Part shown: positions 22,974 through 34,906 of the stretch, one piece after another
How the letters are laid out: every line of letters starts with the position of its first letter
Position numbering within the stretch: the first letter of the stretch is position 1
NCBI RefSeq assembly: GCF_000754815.1
Contig: NZ_KN150747.1
Span: forward strand, 443,309-507,308
Origin: Yersinia ruckeri ATCC 29473
GTDB taxonomy: Bacteria > Pseudomonadota > Gammaproteobacteria > Enterobacterales > Enterobacteriaceae
DNA: 64,000 nucleotides
Direction: 5' to 3'
The notes under the pieces: generated by a model
What the model was told of the DNA's origin: nothing
Database searches by the model: none
Seen by the model: the letters and a program-made list of their open reading frames with translations, nothing else
Program-made: the position numbers and the translations under genes

Positions 22974-23837
22974 ATGATCCGCAGCATGACCGCCTACGCC
23001 CGGCGTGATATTAAGGGTGAATGGGGCAGCGCAGCCTGGGAGCTGCGTTCCGTGAACCAACGTTATTTAGAAACTTATATTCGTCTACCGGAACAGTTCC
23101 GCAGCTTGGAACCGGTTATCCGTGAGCGAATTCGATCCCGTCTGACTCGAGGCAAAATTGAATGTCATTTGCGCTTCGAGCCGGATCCTACAGCACAAAG
23201 TTCACTGATCTTGAACGAAAAGCTAGCTAAACAGCTAGTTGAAGCGGCGAACTGGGTCAAAATGCAAAGTGATGAGGGTGAAGTTAATCCTCTCGATGTT
23301 TTACGCTGGCCAGGCGTGATGTGTGCAGAAGAACAAGATTTGGATGCGATCAGCACTGAACTGATGCAGGCGTTGGATATCGCTCTTGATGACTTTATTG
23401 TTGCACGTGAAACTGAAGGCGCAGCATTGAAAACGTTAATCGAACAGCGTTTGGATGGTGTCAGTGCAGAAGTGGTAAAAGTACGCGCCCATATGCCAAA
23501 TATCCTGCAATGGCAGCGTGAACGGCTATTAAGCAAGTTAGAAGAAGCACAAGTTCAACTGGAGAATACCCGGTTAGAGCAAGAATTAGTGCTGATGGCG
23601 CAGCGAGTAGACGTGGCAGAAGAGTTAGATCGTCTCGAAGCTCACGTGAAAGAAACACATAATATTCTGAAGAAGAAAGAAGCTGTTGGTCGTCGCCTGG
23701 ATTTTATGATGCAAGAATTCAACCGTGAATCGAACACGTTAGCATCAAAATCCATTAACGCCGAAGTCACCAACTCCGCGATCGAACTGAAAGTGCTGAT
23801 CGAGCAAATGCGCGAACAGATTCAGAATATCGAGTAG
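22974..23837 (+). CDS. yicC: YicC family endoribonuclease
   Basis: The 287-residue protein equals E. coli YicC in length and opens MIRSMTAYAR. It has an N-terminal YicC domain (about 1-155) and a C-terminal DUF1732 domain (about 200-287) ending IEQMREQIQNIE, with a predicted helical middle. The family is reported to be an endoribonuclease. Divergent from rph, as in E. coli. Confidence 0.93.
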   Translation: MIRSMTAYARRDIKGEWGSAAWELRSVNQRYLETYIRLPEQFRSLEPVIRERIRSRLTRGKIECHLRFEPDPTAQSSLILNEKLAKQLVEAANWVKMQSDEGEVNPLDVLRWPGVMCAEEQDLDAISTELMQALDIALDDFIVARETEGAALKTLIEQRLDGVSAEVVKVRAHMPNILQWQRERLLSKLEEAQVQLENTRLEQELVLMAQRVDVAEELDRLEAHVKETHNILKKKEAVGRRLDFMMQEFNRESNTLASKSINAEVTNSAIELKVLIEQMREQIQNIE

Positions 23838-23860
23838 GGTTTCACTGCATTTCAATAAAT

Positions 23861-23895
23861 AAAAAACCCGCAGTAATAGAACGCGGGTTTTTTAT
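23861..23895. terminator. bidirectional terminator between yicC and the TDT transporter gene
   Basis: Stem CCCGC / GCGGG flanked by A6 on the left and T6 on the right, extending the pairing to eleven bases. It serves two converging genes. Confidence 0.85.
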
Positions 23896-23912
23896 TTTTG
23901 AGTGCTGGAGAG

Positions 23913-24884
23913 TTACTCGCTGGTTACGCGTAAGCTCCAATTAAATACACTGTAGTTAAATACATATCGTACAGCCACATAGAAGATAATCAGCGTGGCA
24001 ACAGCCGCTTCGAATGTTGCCAGACAATGGAGCTGATAACTGTAATCCCTCGCCAACTCGTATTGACCCACCAAATTGGCCAATTTATATAATGCCGTTG
24101 CCCCAATAGCCATCGGGAAGGTAAAAGCAGCATAACCGGGGCTAAAGGGTAGTTTTAATAACCGGAAAAAGGCCATATAAATTACCGCGGTCATTAATAT
24201 TGCAATACCAAATAGCAAAGCACAAACCAATAACGACGGGTTTGGTACAACAGTTAAATAACCTGCCAGACTCAAGCTTGCAGGCGCAGCCATAATTGCG
24301 ATTGTCGGTTTAGCCGCATCAGGAACTTCACGGCAGAACATAAAACGATAAATCATCATTGGTAACATACAGGCATAGCTCAACATGCCAATCATCAGCA
24401 GAATATAAGCTATACCCATGAATGCCTGATTAGGCACTGCAACGCTGGCTACAATAATTCCGACAGGTGGAACAAACCAACTCGGTACCATATGGTGCAT
24501 TTCAATTTCTTGTAGCCGATGGTAAATAAAGGCCGCCAAGAAAATCAGATGTATAATGACCGCTAACGACCACAATATCTCGCCAGAAAGTACGCTAAAG
24601 TTACCTAGCGCCTTAGATACAACCATACAACCCATTGTAAATGTAGGAACAACACTCCCTACCACCGGGTGCTTTAAATCAGATAATAATGTTCCGAAAT
24701 GAAGAACGAATTTGCTGGCAACAGCAAACAACAGTACCGCCGCGATCAGCGCACCGATATTCTGCCCCATTCCGTGTAAAGGTAGTGTATTTTCCAAACA
24801 CCAGCCGATACTTGAGATACCTAATGCTAAACCAGCGATTGGTGTCGGTAATCCTCTAATTTTTCTATGTATTATTCTCAGCAT
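23913..24884 (-). CDS. TDT (TehA/C4-dicarboxylate) family membrane transporter
   Basis: The 323-residue, strongly hydrophobic protein has about nine to ten membrane segments and family features such as PIAGLALGISSIGW near the start and PSWFVPPVGIIVAS in the middle. The family includes TehA, the yeast malate transporter and plant SLAC1 anion channels; the substrate here cannot be told from sequence. It is divergent from a LysR-type regulator 108 bases away, which probably controls it. No E. coli gene occupies this place. Confidence 0.8.
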   Translation of the reverse strand: MLRIIHRKIRGLPTPIAGLALGISSIGWCLENTLPLHGMGQNIGALIAAVLLFAVASKFVLHFGTLLSDLKHPVVGSVVPTFTMGCMVVSKALGNFSVLSGEILWSLAVIIHLIFLAAFIYHRLQEIEMHHMVPSWFVPPVGIIVASVAVPNQAFMGIAYILLMIGMLSYACMLPMMIYRFMFCREVPDAAKPTIAIMAAPASLSLAGYLTVVPNPSLLVCALLFGIAILMTAVIYMAFFRLLKLPFSPGYAAFTFPMAIGATALYKLANLVGQYELARDYSYQLHCLATFEAAVATLIIFYVAVRYVFNYSVFNWSLRVTSE

Positions 24885-24992
24885 TTTACCGCTCCGCCAT
24901 AATCAGCATAAATTAACAGAGCAAATATAGATATTTATCCTTGTTCAGGATATCCTTTTTTTATTGACTTACCGTTTAGAGAAACTAAACAA

Positions 24993-25907
24993 ATGGATAT
25001 CACATTGAAGCAGTTGAAGGTTTTTCTGGCGGTCGCCCAAAGTAATAATTTAACCGCAGCGGCAGCTCAACTTTTCATGACCAAAGGCGCGGTGTCACAA
25101 ACATTGTCCGAACTTGAAAAGCGTCTCGGTCAGCCACTTTTTGACCGTCATCATGCCCGTATTTTTATTAATCATGACGGGGAGAAGTTGATACCGGTTG
25201 CAGACGAATTGTTATCACGAATGAATGAAATCAGCGCTCTTTTTAGTCATTCGGCACAAGAGCCGACATTATTATTGGGGTGTAGTAAAACGATCGGCAG
25301 TTATATCTTACCCGGTTTATTAGGCGAGTTTAAAAACACCCATCAATGGTTACCCAAAATCACCATCGAAAATACCAATGATATCATCAAAAAACTCCTT
25401 AACTTTGATGTTGATTTGGCGATTATTGAAGGCGCAATTAATGATAATGATATTTCATTCACACCTTGGTTAACTGATGAAATGGTCATAATTGCAGCAA
25501 AAAATCACCCCCTCGCTTTGGAAAAAAAGGTTCCGTTTTCCGTATTAAGTCAGCAATCCTGGATCTTGCGAGAACAAGGCTCAGGTAGCAGAAGCTATTT
25601 CGAAAATAATCTGGCACCACTATTAACTAGCAAAAATGTTATTTTAGCGCTGGATACTTTCGACTCTATTTTATTCTCTGTTCAGCAAAATCTGGGCATC
25701 ACCTACGCTTCGAGACTCATCATCCAAAATCCTTTCTTCCAACCCTACTTCTCTATCATTAAAACCGAGAAACGTTTCTTCCGCTCAATCAGTCTCTGTC
25801 ACCACCGGCAAAAATATCTCTCTGCTGGAGCTAGGTTATGGATCGATTTTCTCAATCAGGCAGGGCAAACGTTGGAGTCAGCACGAAATAGTGAGATAGA
25901 GGTTTGA
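24993..25907 (+). CDS. LysR-family transcriptional regulator
   Basis: The 304-residue protein has the LysR helix-turn-helix at about residues 5-60 (LKQLKVFLAVAQ, TKGAVSQTLSELEKRLG) and a periplasmic-binding-like effector domain (about 85-295). It is divergent from the TDT-family transporter gene, the usual arrangement for a LysR regulator and its target. The effector is unknown. Confidence 0.88.
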   Translation: MDITLKQLKVFLAVAQSNNLTAAAAQLFMTKGAVSQTLSELEKRLGQPLFDRHHARIFINHDGEKLIPVADELLSRMNEISALFSHSAQEPTLLLGCSKTIGSYILPGLLGEFKNTHQWLPKITIENTNDIIKKLLNFDVDLAIIEGAINDNDISFTPWLTDEMVIIAAKNHPLALEKKVPFSVLSQQSWILREQGSGSRSYFENNLAPLLTSKNVILALDTFDSILFSVQQNLGITYASRLIIQNPFFQPYFSIIKTEKRFFRSISLCHHRQKYLSAGARLWIDFLNQAGQTLESARNSEIEV

Positions 25908-26185
25908 TGATGAACTTTATCTTTCATGCCTATCCCATCCATGCAATCTGTGTCAGGCTACAAATTTAAGACATAAGGGCAATTCGCACATTTACGGCTA
26001 TTATCTAATGTCAGGCAGAGTAAAAAATTAGAGCGACAATTTATTGCCTGGAGTCCAATCGCCCTGCACCACTATTAATTATTACGGCAGGGGATCACTA
26101 CGACAGGATATGTCTTGGCTGAATGTATCTTTTAGTACGGTTTGCTGTACCCAAGATACATATGAACTTTTTCGGGGTATCTCTC
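25908..26185. other. non-coding stretch upstream of rpfR
   Basis: About 280 bases with no convincing gene. Two in-frame start codons upstream of the rpfR start used here lie at 26123 and 26162. It presumably holds the rpfR promoter, which I cannot place. Confidence 0.45.
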
Positions 26186-28195
26186 ATGTTCGAAGATCAA
26201 GACACATCGATCCTGAACACATATTTTGGCACCCATAGTCCATTTTGGCGTTTAGCTTTTGATAGCCAAGCTCTGGAACTCTCTGCCGTCAAAGGCATTA
26301 CCAACATTGCCGTACCCCTTGAATCACTTCAAACAGCTAAAGTCCGCGCTCTCACTGCGATTACTTCCAGCCTAGAGTTACATATCACTATTTATGGCAA
26401 CCCGGTTCATTTACATCTAGTTGGACGCAAAATTAATGACAAAGAATGGGGAGGAACAGCCTCCGCGTATTCCGATACTGAGGCTGTAGCTCGCGATCTC
26501 GTTATGGGGCTTTCTTTTGCTGAACAGGTAGTATCAGAAGCCAATTCAGTTATTGTTATTCTTGATAAAAATGGATCAGTACAGCGATTTAACCGTTTGA
26601 GTGAGGAATATACTGGTAAAAAAGAGCAGGACGTTATCGGTAAAAATGTTTTTGAATTATTCATGACACAAAAAGAAGGTGCATCATCTCGAAAAAACAT
26701 TGAAGGATTTTTTAAAAGAGGTGCTTCTTACGAGGTTGAACGCTGGGTCAATACGATGAAAGGAAAACGACTATTTCTTTTCCGCAACAAATTTGTCCAT
26801 AGTGGTAGCGGCAAAAATGAGTTGTTTTTAATTTGTTCTGGTACAGATATTACTAAAGAACGACGCGCCCAAGAGCGACTACGAGTTTTAGCTAATACCG
26901 ATATGATTACTGGCTTACCAAACCGCCACGCCATCCATGAACGCATCAATAGCGCCATTCAAACCCGCGGAGAAAGCTCAGTCGGAATTATCTATCTCGA
27001 TCTGGATAACTTTAAAAAAGTTAACGACCATTATGGTCATATGTTTGGCGATCGCTTACTCAAAGATGTCTCACTCTCAATATTAAGCTGCCTGAAAGAG
27101 AACGAAATGTTAGCTCGCTTGGGCGGTGACGAGTTTATCGTTTTGATCGAAAACACCTCTATTATCGAATTAGAAGAAACAGCTCAACGCATTCTTGACC
27201 AAATGAGAGCACCATTCCGCATCGGTTTAATTGAAGTTTACACCGGTTGTTCCATCGGTATTGCGCTATGTCCACAACACGGTGAAACATTAGAGAATAT
27301 CATTCGCAGCGCGGATACTGCGATGTATACAGCCAAAGAGCTAGGCAAGCGAACCTATTCCATATTTTCTCAAGAAATGAATAAAAAAGTTTCGGAATAC
27401 ATGTGGCTTGATACGAATTTACGTAAGGGACTGGAACAACATCAGTTAATCGTGTTCTACCAACCCAAAATATCGACCCGAACCGGAGAAGTCGTGAGTG
27501 TTGAAGCATTGGTTCGCTGGAGTACTACAGAACGCGGATTAATACCGCCAATAGAGTTTATCTCATATGCGGAAGAGTCAGGATTAATTGCACCTTTAGG
27601 CCAATGGGTATTACAAACAGCGATGCAACAAGCTGTCGACTGGCAAAAGAAAGGCATCAAATTAAGGATTGCGGTAAATATCTCAGCTCGCCAGTTGGTT
27701 GATGAAGAGATTATCACTGCTTTTATAAAATCACTGGAATCCTGTGGCATACAGTCAAGCCCTATAGATGTTGAATTAACCGAAAGCTGTCTGATTGAAG
27801 ACGAAAATGCGGCAATTAATATTATCAAACAGCTGAAAGCGCTGGGTGCAGAAGTCCACCTTGATGACTTTGGCACTGGCTATTCCTCGCTTTCACAGTT
27901 AGCCCGAATTCCTATTGATGCCATTAAGTTGGATCAAAGCTTTGTCCGTGGAATAGACAAAAACAAGGTCGCGCAATCATTGGTACGAGCCATAACTGTT
28001 GTTGCTGAAACACTCCAGATGCGGGTAATTGCTGAAGGAGTGGAAACGGCAGCAGAAGAGGAATTTCTGAACTCACTTGGTGTCGATGAGAAACAAGGTT
28101 TTCTCTATGCCAAGCCAATGCCCGCAGAAGAACTGGAGCATTGGCTGAGCAAATACACTCCTCATCTTCCTAATGACTTAGAGGATAAAACCTGA
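26186..28195 (+). CDS. rpfR: RpfR/PdeR-type FI-PAS-GGDEF-EAL signal receptor and cyclic-di-GMP enzyme
   Basis: The 669-residue protein has an N-terminal RpfF-interaction (FI) domain (about 1-100, with SPFWRLAFDSQALELS). A PAS domain follows (about 110-225). The GGDEF domain (about 235-395) keeps an intact GGDEF at 313-317. The EAL domain (about 410-655) keeps EAL at 440-442, ELTESCLIE and DDFGTGYSSL. It closely resembles E. coli PdeR (Gmr/YciR) from memory. In Burkholderia and Cronobacter, RpfR binds the cis-2 fatty-acid signal through the PAS domain and then degrades cyclic-di-GMP. The ATG at 26186 lies shortly after a GGGG site and gives the family start. Its stop is one base from the rpfF stop on the other strand. 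Confidence 0.92.
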   Translation: MFEDQDTSILNTYFGTHSPFWRLAFDSQALELSAVKGITNIAVPLESLQTAKVRALTAITSSLELHITIYGNPVHLHLVGRKINDKEWGGTASAYSDTEAVARDLVMGLSFAEQVVSEANSVIVILDKNGSVQRFNRLSEEYTGKKEQDVIGKNVFELFMTQKEGASSRKNIEGFFKRGASYEVERWVNTMKGKRLFLFRNKFVHSGSGKNELFLICSGTDITKERRAQERLRVLANTDMITGLPNRHAIHERINSAIQTRGESSVGIIYLDLDNFKKVNDHYGHMFGDRLLKDVSLSILSCLKENEMLARLGGDEFIVLIENTSIIELEETAQRILDQMRAPFRIGLIEVYTGCSIGIALCPQHGETLENIIRSADTAMYTAKELGKRTYSIFSQEMNKKVSEYMWLDTNLRKGLEQHQLIVFYQPKISTRTGEVVSVEALVRWSTTERGLIPPIEFISYAEESGLIAPLGQWVLQTAMQQAVDWQKKGIKLRIAVNISARQLVDEEIITAFIKSLESCGIQSSPIDVELTESCLIEDENAAINIIKQLKALGAEVHLDDFGTGYSSLSQLARIPIDAIKLDQSFVRGIDKNKVAQSLVRAITVVAETLQMRVIAEGVETAAEEEFLNSLGVDEKQGFLYAKPMPAEELEHWLSKYTPHLPNDLEDKT

Positions 28196-28196
28196 C

Positions 28197-29072
28197 CTAT
28201 ATTGCTTTTGGCATCGTCGATGTATGCCGATTCTGTAGCATGACCAAACGCTCTATATATGCCAGATCCTTTGCTTCAATAGAGAATACTGAATCAACCC
28301 AATCCTCTGTAATATCCATAAGTTCCGAACGCGTTAGTTGCAAAACGCGCTGACGAACCCGAATCATGGCTCTCATCCCATTCAGTTTTGGCCGAATGGT
28401 GTCAATAAATGTACGGGTTGCGAGATAGGCATCCCCAGGCTGAAATAGCTTATCTACCAGACCGCGACTTTCATACCACTCAGCGATATGTGACTCCCCA
28501 CTCCATATAAGCTGCTCTGCAACTCGCATACCAGCTTTTCTTGCCACTAACGAGTACCCTCCCATACCGGGGAATAGATTAAAGGCAATTTCGGGAAATC
28601 CCATTCTGGCTGTTGTTTGCGCAAGCACGAAGTGATGTGCTAAAGCAGCCTCAAAACCGCCCCCTAAAGCACTACCTTCAATCATGGCGATTGATATTGC
28701 ACCCGTATCAAATCCTCGGGAAGCAGCGTGAACGCAATCGACACAGGCTCGAGCATAGGCCATCAGCGCTTCCCGTTTGCGATTTCTAATCATTTGAGCA
28801 AAGAAACTCAAATCCCCCCCAACATTAAACATATGAGGGACGACAGAACCAGTCACCCAAAAATCAATAGGTAATTTCGACTCTTTGGCAGCTTGCGCTA
28901 ACGTCATAATGTTTTCAATCAGTTCAAGGTTAAAACACGGACGTGGATTCGCACGCAGCAACATCCATAAGGTATTGCGATCCTCTTCATAATAAACAGA
29001 AACCTGGGACAGGTGGCCCGCTTCGGTGAAAGGACGACAACTTGGGAGGTTCATCATTTTCATATATTCCAT
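28197..29072 (-). CDS. rpfF: DSF synthase RpfF (crotonase-fold fatty-acid signal synthase)
   Basis: The 291-residue crotonase-family protein has Glu141 in LGGGFEAALAHH and Glu161 in GFPEIAFNLFPGMGG, the two glutamates used by Xanthomonas RpfF for thioesterase and dehydratase chemistry on acyl-ACP. Family members make cis-2-unsaturated fatty acids (DSF/BDSF) for cell-to-cell signalling. Enzymes annotated only as enoyl-CoA hydratase lack this pairing. It converges on rpfR, the partner gene, with one base between the stop codons. Several in-frame ATGs at the N-terminus (residues 1, 4, 6, 7) make the exact start uncertain. Confidence 0.9.
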   Translation of the reverse strand: MEYMKMMNLPSCRPFTEAGHLSQVSVYYEEDRNTLWMLLRANPRPCFNLELIENIMTLAQAAKESKLPIDFWVTGSVVPHMFNVGGDLSFFAQMIRNRKREALMAYARACVDCVHAASRGFDTGAISIAMIEGSALGGGFEAALAHHFVLAQTTARMGFPEIAFNLFPGMGGYSLVARKAGMRVAEQLIWSGESHIAEWYESRGLVDKLFQPGDAYLATRTFIDTIRPKLNGMRAMIRVRQRVLQLTRSELMDITEDWVDSVFSIEAKDLAYIERLVMLQNRHTSTMPKAI

Positions 29073-29468
29073 CCAATGAGTGAGTTAGACATGAGTGAAG
29101 CCATTGCTGGCTTATTCAGCTTGCTGCCGAAACGAAACGGCTCAAATAAAGCAAGCCAATAAATAGTGAGTCACTGGATGGAAAAAGGGAGGGATATAAA
29201 AGATATTTCGTTATATAAAAGACATTCTTTTGGATAGGCGAAGAGCGTTAAAAAGAAAAAAAGATAAAAACTCTATAACTAATAAAATACACATTTTTTA
29301 CGCATCACAAAAACCGTGAATCAGATGAAAGTAACTACTTGGTTTGTTTATACGTTAGTCAACTTAATGTGGTGAGTATGAGTATAAAGATTAATTTATC
29401 GTGAAAATGAATAGTCATTATGGATAGAATATGAGCATTACCTTTTCTTGACGTTAATCGGACTCTTT
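29073..29468. other. AT-rich divergent gap between rpfF and nupC
   Basis: About 400 bases without a supportable gene. A TGTGATGCG half-site on the minus strand near 29300 might be a CRP half-site for nupC, but the second half is poor. The region must carry promoters for both genes. Confidence 0.4.
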
Positions 29469-30653
29469 ATGCTACAAGTACTACATTTTATTTTGGCACT
29501 CGCAGTCATTGCTGTGTTGGCATTAGCTGTTAGCAACGATAGAAAAAAAATCCGCTTACGCTATATTGTTCAGTTATTAGCCATCGAAATTGGCTTAGCT
29601 TACTTCTTGCTACACTCTGATATTGGACTCCGCGTTATTAAATCCTTTTCTGGATTTTTTGACACACTGATGAAATTTGCAGCAATCGGAACCAGTTTTG
29701 TTTTTGGTAACATGAATGATCAAGGATTAGCTTTTATTTTCCTCAATGTTTTATGCCCTATCGTTTTTGTCTCGGCATTGATCGGTATTTTACAGCATTT
29801 TCGCGTTTTGCCCGGTGTGATCCGCGTCATCGGCACCCTGCTTTCAAAGATTAACGGCATGGGGAAACTCGAGTCTTTCAATGCTGTAAGCACCCTGATT
29901 CTTGGCCAATCAGAGAACTTCATTGTCTATAAAGGCGTCATTGCCGATATCTCCAAGCGTCAGATGTATACTCTGGCGGCAACCGCCATGTCGACAGTTT
30001 CAATGTCAATAGTCGGCGCATATATGACAATGCTGGAACCCAAATTTGTCGTGGCCGCATTGATACTTAATATGTTCAGCACATTTATTGTGCTCTCTCT
30101 GATAAATCCTTACCCGACAGCGGATGAACCTGAATTAACACTCGATAAGTTGCATGAAGATCAAAGCTTCTTTGAAATGTTAGGCGAATATATTCTGGCC
30201 GGTTTCAAAATTGCCATTATTATCGCCGCGATGTTAATTGGGTTTATTGCTTTAATTGCAGCTATTAATGCTTTATTTAGCAGTATATTCGGTGTTAGTT
30301 TCCAACAAATACTGGGTTATGCTTTTTATCCGTTAGCCTGGTTAATTGGCATCCCTTCTCAAGATGCATTGCATGCGGGTAGTATTATGGCAACTAAATT
30401 AGTTTCAAACGAGTTCGTTGCCATGATAGAACTGAAAAAGATAACAGCTGAACTTTCATCTCGCGGGTTGGGCATTCTATCCGTATTTTTAGTCTCATTT
30501 GCCAATTTTGCCTCTATCGGCATTATTGCTGGTGCAATTAAAGGGTTAAATGAACAACAAGGAAACATCGTTTCCCGTTTCGGATTAAAATTGGTTTATG
30601 GTTCTACACTAGTGAGCTTACTTTCGGCCGCCATTGCCGGTTTAATGCTTTAG
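29469..30653 (+). CDS. nupC: NupC-family nucleoside:H+ symporter
   Basis: Concentrative nucleoside transporter of the inner membrane. From the ATG at 29469 the protein is 394 residues, begins [13 protein letters not shown] and has [22 protein letters not shown] and the C-terminal [14 protein letters not shown]. Multiple hydrophobic segments are visible. The resemblance to E. coli NupC is close throughout; a TTG start seven codons upstream is possible. E. coli nupC lies elsewhere, so this copy could be the only one or a paralogue. Confidence 0.93.
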   Translation: MLQVLHFILALAVIAVLALAVSNDRKKIRLRYIVQLLAIEIGLAYFLLHSDIGLRVIKSFSGFFDTLMKFAAIGTSFVFGNMNDQGLAFIFLNVLCPIVFVSALIGILQHFRVLPGVIRVIGTLLSKINGMGKLESFNAVSTLILGQSENFIVYKGVIADISKRQMYTLAATAMSTVSMSIVGAYMTMLEPKFVVAALILNMFSTFIVLSLINPYPTADEPELTLDKLHEDQSFFEMLGEYILAGFKIAIIIAAMLIGFIALIAAINALFSSIFGVSFQQILGYAFYPLAWLIGIPSQDALHAGSIMATKLVSNEFVAMIELKKITAELSSRGLGILSVFLVSFANFASIGIIAGAIKGLNEQQGNIVSRFGLKLVYGSTLVSLLSAAIAGLML

Positions 30654-30658
30654 GTGGA

Positions 30659-30692
30659 AGTTAGGCTCTTGGATCACGCCAAGAGCCTAACT
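30659..30692. terminator. 14-bp perfect inverted repeat between nupC and the lipoprotein gene
   Basis: AGTTAGGCTCTTGG and its exact complement enclose a 6-base loop, six bases after the nupC stop and seven before the lipoprotein stop. There is no clean T-run, so it is either a weak bidirectional terminator or an mRNA-end stabiliser. Confidence 0.6.
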
Positions 30693-30699
30693 TCTTAAA

Positions 30700-31173
30700 C
30701 TAAAAACCAACGCAAACAGGGTGATCTATACGCATCACTGATTCTTGTGCAAACTGTGTCTTATACTTTCCCTGTAGCGTACCAATTGCCTGCTCACTTT
30801 CTTGAGTATTGGTATGGATCAACATCAGAGCCTCACTCTTTTCTTTCGCCACTAACCCGTTATGGCCTAACCATTGCCCTTGGGCATCAAAAACTGTTAG
30901 CCCATCCTTAAATCTTGGCGTGACCTCATTATCAACAAATGATTGCCACTCCTTCGCTGTAATTACCGGGCCATTCGGTCGATTGAGGCCAAAATAAAGG
31001 GTGGTTTGCGTCATTGGATCACCCTGCTGGCAAGCCCGTGAAACTATTTTCACAGTTGCTGAATTTGCTACTGACACAGGGCGTTCGACGCATCCACTTA
31101 AAAACAATCCTGATGCAATAATGACAAAGCCCAGTGTAATACGACGATATGAATTAATGCTGCGGATAAACAT
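30700..31173 (-). CDS. DUF3574-type lipoprotein
   Basis: The 157-residue protein has a signal peptide ending in a lipobox LSGC (Cys28) and a globular part with QTTLYFGLNRPNG, VTPRFKDGLTVFDAQGQW and a C-terminal VCVGF. This pattern fits DUF3574; no function is known to me. It converges on nupC. The 8-bp tandem repeat begins about 80 bases upstream of its start, so repeat-length change could in principle affect its promoter. Confidence 0.82.
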   Translation of the reverse strand: MFIRSINSYRRITLGFVIIASGLFLSGCVERPVSVANSATVKIVSRACQQGDPMTQTTLYFGLNRPNGPVITAKEWQSFVDNEVTPRFKDGLTVFDAQGQWLGHNGLVAKEKSEALMLIHTNTQESEQAIGTLQGKYKTQFAQESVMRIDHPVCVGF

Positions 31174-31250
31174 AAGAAACTCTCATTAATATAGAACAGG
31201 GTTAGTCTGAAACTAGCATCTGGCTATGTTTACTTACAATAACGGTAAAG

Positions 31251-31389
31251 CATTACGCCATTACGCCATTACGCCATTACGCCATTACGCCATTACGCCA
31301 TTACGCCATTACGCCATTACGCCATTACGCCATTACGCCATTACGCCATTACGCCATTACGCCATTACGCCATTACGCCATTACGCCAT
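31251..31389. repeat. 8-bp tandem repeat, 17 full copies
   Basis: The unit CATTACGC (equally ATTACGCC) repeats without a mismatch from 31251 to 31386, followed by three more bases of the next unit. Because 8 is not a multiple of 3, all forward frames cycle through an octapeptide without stops, but no ribosome site or gene context supports translation. It lies between a lipoprotein gene and yicG. Perfect copies imply recent slippage, so length should vary between isolates. Confidence 0.97.
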
Positions 31390-31579
31390 AAAAAATGGTA
31401 AATTATCTAATTAACTAGTCAAACAAAAAAAACACCAATAGCTACAGTGTATAGCGTCATACCATAAATCATGATTAGAAAAACTAATCCAAAATACGCT
31501 AAGTTAGAAAATCTCAGTCGCGCCAGAACAAGACGCCCAGTACTCTGCATCCTTTGTCTCTTATCTTTGCGTAAAAATT

Positions 31580-32197
31580 ATGTTGCTTAGCGTTCTCTAT
31601 ATTATTGGTATCACAGCAGAAGCCATGACCGGAGCTTTAGCTGCTGGCCGCCGCCAAATGGATATGTTTGGTGTCATTATCATTGCATCTGCCACAGCCA
31701 TTGGCGGTGGTTCAGTGCGAGATATGCTACTGGGCCACTATCCGCTAGGCTGGGTTAAACATCCTGAATATATTGTCATTGTTGCCATTGCTGCCATTGT
31801 GACAACCTGGGTAGCACCTCTAATGAAACATCTGCGCCATCTTTTTCTAGTGCTCGATGCTATTGGATTAATTGTTTTCTCAATTATCGGTGCACAAATC
31901 GCACTAGATATGGGACATAGCTCTATTATTGCGGCAATTGCGGCAGTCATCACTGGCGTGTTTGGTGGTGTTCTTCGCGATATGCTTTGTAACTGCATTC
32001 CTCTGGTATTTCAAAAAGAAATCTATGCCGGAGTATCTTTTGCAGCCGCCTGGATTTACATCGCCCTACAGTACACTCCTTTATCACATAATTGGATCGT
32101 GAGTATTACTCTGGTTATCGGGTTAAGCGCCCGACTTCTGGCTCTGCGCTACCGTTTAGGATTACCTGTATTCAAATATGAACATCAGGACCATTGA
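31580..32197 (+). CDS. yicG: YicG family TRIC-type membrane protein
   Basis: A 205-residue inner-membrane protein of the UPF0126/TRIC-channel family, the same length as E. coli YicG. Two repeated halves carry [11 protein letters not shown] (N-terminal) and GGVLRDMLC (C-terminal), the internal duplication typical of the family. Some relatives are implicated in glycine uptake, but the substrate is not shown. It converges on ligB with 31 bases between. Confidence 0.92.
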   Translation: MLLSVLYIIGITAEAMTGALAAGRRQMDMFGVIIIASATAIGGGSVRDMLLGHYPLGWVKHPEYIVIVAIAAIVTTWVAPLMKHLRHLFLVLDAIGLIVFSIIGAQIALDMGHSSIIAAIAAVITGVFGGVLRDMLCNCIPLVFQKEIYAGVSFAAAWIYIALQYTPLSHNWIVSITLVIGLSARLLALRYRLGLPVFKYEHQDH

Positions 32198-32228
32198 TGC
32201 TATACAAACAATAGCTGACAAGAAATGG

Positions 32229-33998
<1,770 letters not shown>

Positions 33999-34219
33999 TC
34001 ACCTAAAAGTGAAAATGCGGCGCAGCTCTATAAATACTTTTTACGTTGCTGCAACGAGCTGAAATTGCTGAATCCCTTACGCAAAATAAGTAATTTGGGC
34101 TGTTTAAACACAAAACCTTGTAGTGAAATGTGTTGTAACGCTGCATGACGTGGTTCGCCCGTGTATACTGTGCGAGGATTCACACTTCTGCTTTTTATAA
34201 ATCAACCCTAATCAACTGA

Positions 34220-34852
<633 letters not shown>

Positions 34853-34906
34853 ACAGAGTTTCAGTATCATGCCCAGTCATTTCGTCACCTGTGGAGTAGC
34901 AGAATT

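Noticed and set aside
26123-26185. Longer start of rpfR
   Set aside because: The extra 21 residues do not fit the family start, while the ATG at 26186 follows a GGGG site.
28197-29072. Ordinary enoyl-CoA hydratase of beta-oxidation
   Set aside because: The two RpfF glutamates at 141 and 161 and the rpfR partner favour a DSF synthase.
31251-31389. CRISPR array
   Set aside because: The units are 8 bases, head to tail, with no spacers and no cas genes nearby.
31226-31414. Open frame through the tandem repeat encoding an octapeptide repeat
   Set aside because: Any 8-bp array without a stop gives such a frame in every phase; there is no ribosome site and no gene context.
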